Below, in pieces: positions 5,669 through 6,179 of a DNA stretch of 6,179 nt. Made by a program: the position numbers and the translations under genes. The notes under the pieces are model-generated. The model searched no databases and was not told the DNA's origin. It worked only from the letters and a program-made list of their open reading frames with translations. Positions within the stretch are counted from its first letter, which is position 1. Each line of letters opens with the position of its first letter. The stretch comes from an uncultured Selenomonas sp. Its GTDB lineage: Bacteria > Bacillota > Negativicutes > Selenomonadales > Selenomonadaceae. The stretch lies in assembly GCA_937915915.1 (NCBI GenBank), contig CALGGN010000144.1, positions 1-6,179 on the forward strand, read 5' to 3'.

Positions 5669-6100
5669 ATGAGCAAGATTGCAGTAATTTATTGGAGCGG
5701 CACAGGGAACACAGAAGCCATGGCGCAGGCCATTCGGGAAGGAGCAAAAGAAGCGGGAGCGGATGCGGAATTATTTGAGGTAGAATCGTTCCGGCCATCT
5801 GACATGCCGACGTACGATGGATTCCTGTTCGGCTGCCCTGCCATGGGGGATGAAGTTCTGGAGGAAAGTTCCTTTGAACCATTTTTTACCATGGCAGAGA
5901 AGAAATTGAAGGATGTTCCCGTCGCGCTTTTCGGCTCTTATGGATGGGGCGGCGGCGCATGGATGGAAGCTTGGGTCGAGCGCACCAAGGCGGCCGGGGC
6001 AAAACTGTTCGGCGATGGGCTCATCATAGAGAATGCGCCCACAGAGGAAGGTCTGGTAGATTGCAGGAAGCTGGGAATGGAGTTCGTGAAGTCTCTTTAA
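5669..6100 (+). CDS. fld: Flavodoxin, short-chain clostridial type
   Basis: FMN-binding one-electron carrier, 143 residues, cytosolic, able to replace ferredoxin when iron is scarce. The phosphate loop is WSGTGNTEAM (9-18). The 60s loop GCPAMGDEVLEE (55-66) and the 90s loop GSYGWGGGAWME (89-100, W93 stacking on the flavin) closely resemble Clostridium beijerinckii flavodoxin as I remember it (GCSAMGDEVLEESEFEPF and GSYGWGDGKWM). The length fits the short-chain class without the long-chain insertion. GGAGG lies 7 bases before the ATG at 5669; the frame is open further upstream but that part overlaps DUF3793. It is the second gene of the Fur-controlled operon and ends 51 bases before a hairpin. 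Confidence in identity is very high; iron-dependent control is inferred from the promoter. Confidence 0.97.
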   Translation: MSKIAVIYWSGTGNTEAMAQAIREGAKEAGADAELFEVESFRPSDMPTYDGFLFGCPAMGDEVLEESSFEPFFTMAEKKLKDVPVALFGSYGWGGGAWMEAWVERTKAAGAKLFGDGLIIENAPTEEGLVDCRKLGMEFVKSL

Positions 6101-6151
6101 CACAAAAGCAACTCGTCCCCAATCTACGCAGAGAGCGTAATCAAAACGGGC

Positions 6152-6179
6152 ATCGCAGGAGGAAAGAACCTCCTGCGAT
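6152..6179 (+). terminator. Hairpin at window edge, probable terminator after flavodoxin
   Basis: A perfect 11-bp stem (ATCGCAGGAGG with CCTCCTGCGAT) around a 6-base AAAGAA loop, beginning 51 bases after the flavodoxin stop. The window ends on the last stem base, so the expected T-tract cannot be seen. A much weaker 5-bp hairpin (TACGC/GCGTA, 6125-6139) precedes it. Confidence 0.65.

Noticed and set aside
5029..5676. Open minus-strand frame of 215 codons opposite the DUF3793 gene
   Set aside because: Antisense to a gene with promoter, ribosome site and family motif; its translation shows no recognisable domain.

Overview
The window looks like a chromosomal piece of a strict anaerobe of the Firmicutes, most likely a Negativicute (Selenomonas, Mitsuokella, Centipeda group). 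The basis is a GC-rich coding style with AT-rich promoters, a clostridial-type short-chain flavodoxin, a DUF3793 protein, and an adjacent NirJ1/NirJ2 pair of radical SAM enzymes. The genus is inferred from family content, not from a marker gene. No mobile element, CRISPR array, tRNA or rRNA was seen.

Layout. (1) Positions 1-1305, minus strand: most of a soluble sensor histidine kinase with two PAS-like regions, one carrying a cysteine cluster; its C-terminal end lies beyond the left edge. (2) Positions 1306-1485: a gap holding a strong minus-strand intrinsic terminator. (3) Positions 1486-4703, minus strand: a compact operon read in the order tetR-type regulator, nirJ1 (ahbC-like), nirJ2 (ahbD-like), HIT-family protein. 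nirJ1 and nirJ2 overlap by 4 bases (ATGA); the other gaps are 38 and 25 bases. (4) Positions 4704-5076: a 373-base divergent intergenic region with a consensus plus-strand promoter covered by two Fur boxes, a likely -10 element for the tetR operon, and two abutting palindromes. (5) Positions 5077-6100, plus strand: a DUF3793 gene followed 25 bases later by a flavodoxin gene. (6) Positions 6152-6179: a perfect 11-bp hairpin at the right edge, probably the terminator of that operon.

How the genes fit together. The plus-strand pair reads as an iron-starvation operon: Fur would release it when iron is short, and flavodoxin then replaces ferredoxin as electron carrier. The minus-strand operon carries the last two steps of the siroheme-dependent (alternative) heme route, with a TetR regulator as its first gene. 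Iron sparing and heme/iron-tetrapyrrole synthesis therefore sit back to back across one regulatory region. No earlier pathway gene (AhbA/AhbB-type siroheme decarboxylase) is in the window. The most interesting leads are the regulation of the heme module by an uncharacterised TetR protein, the unknown role of DUF3793 beside flavodoxin, and the cysteine-rich PAS region of the kinase.
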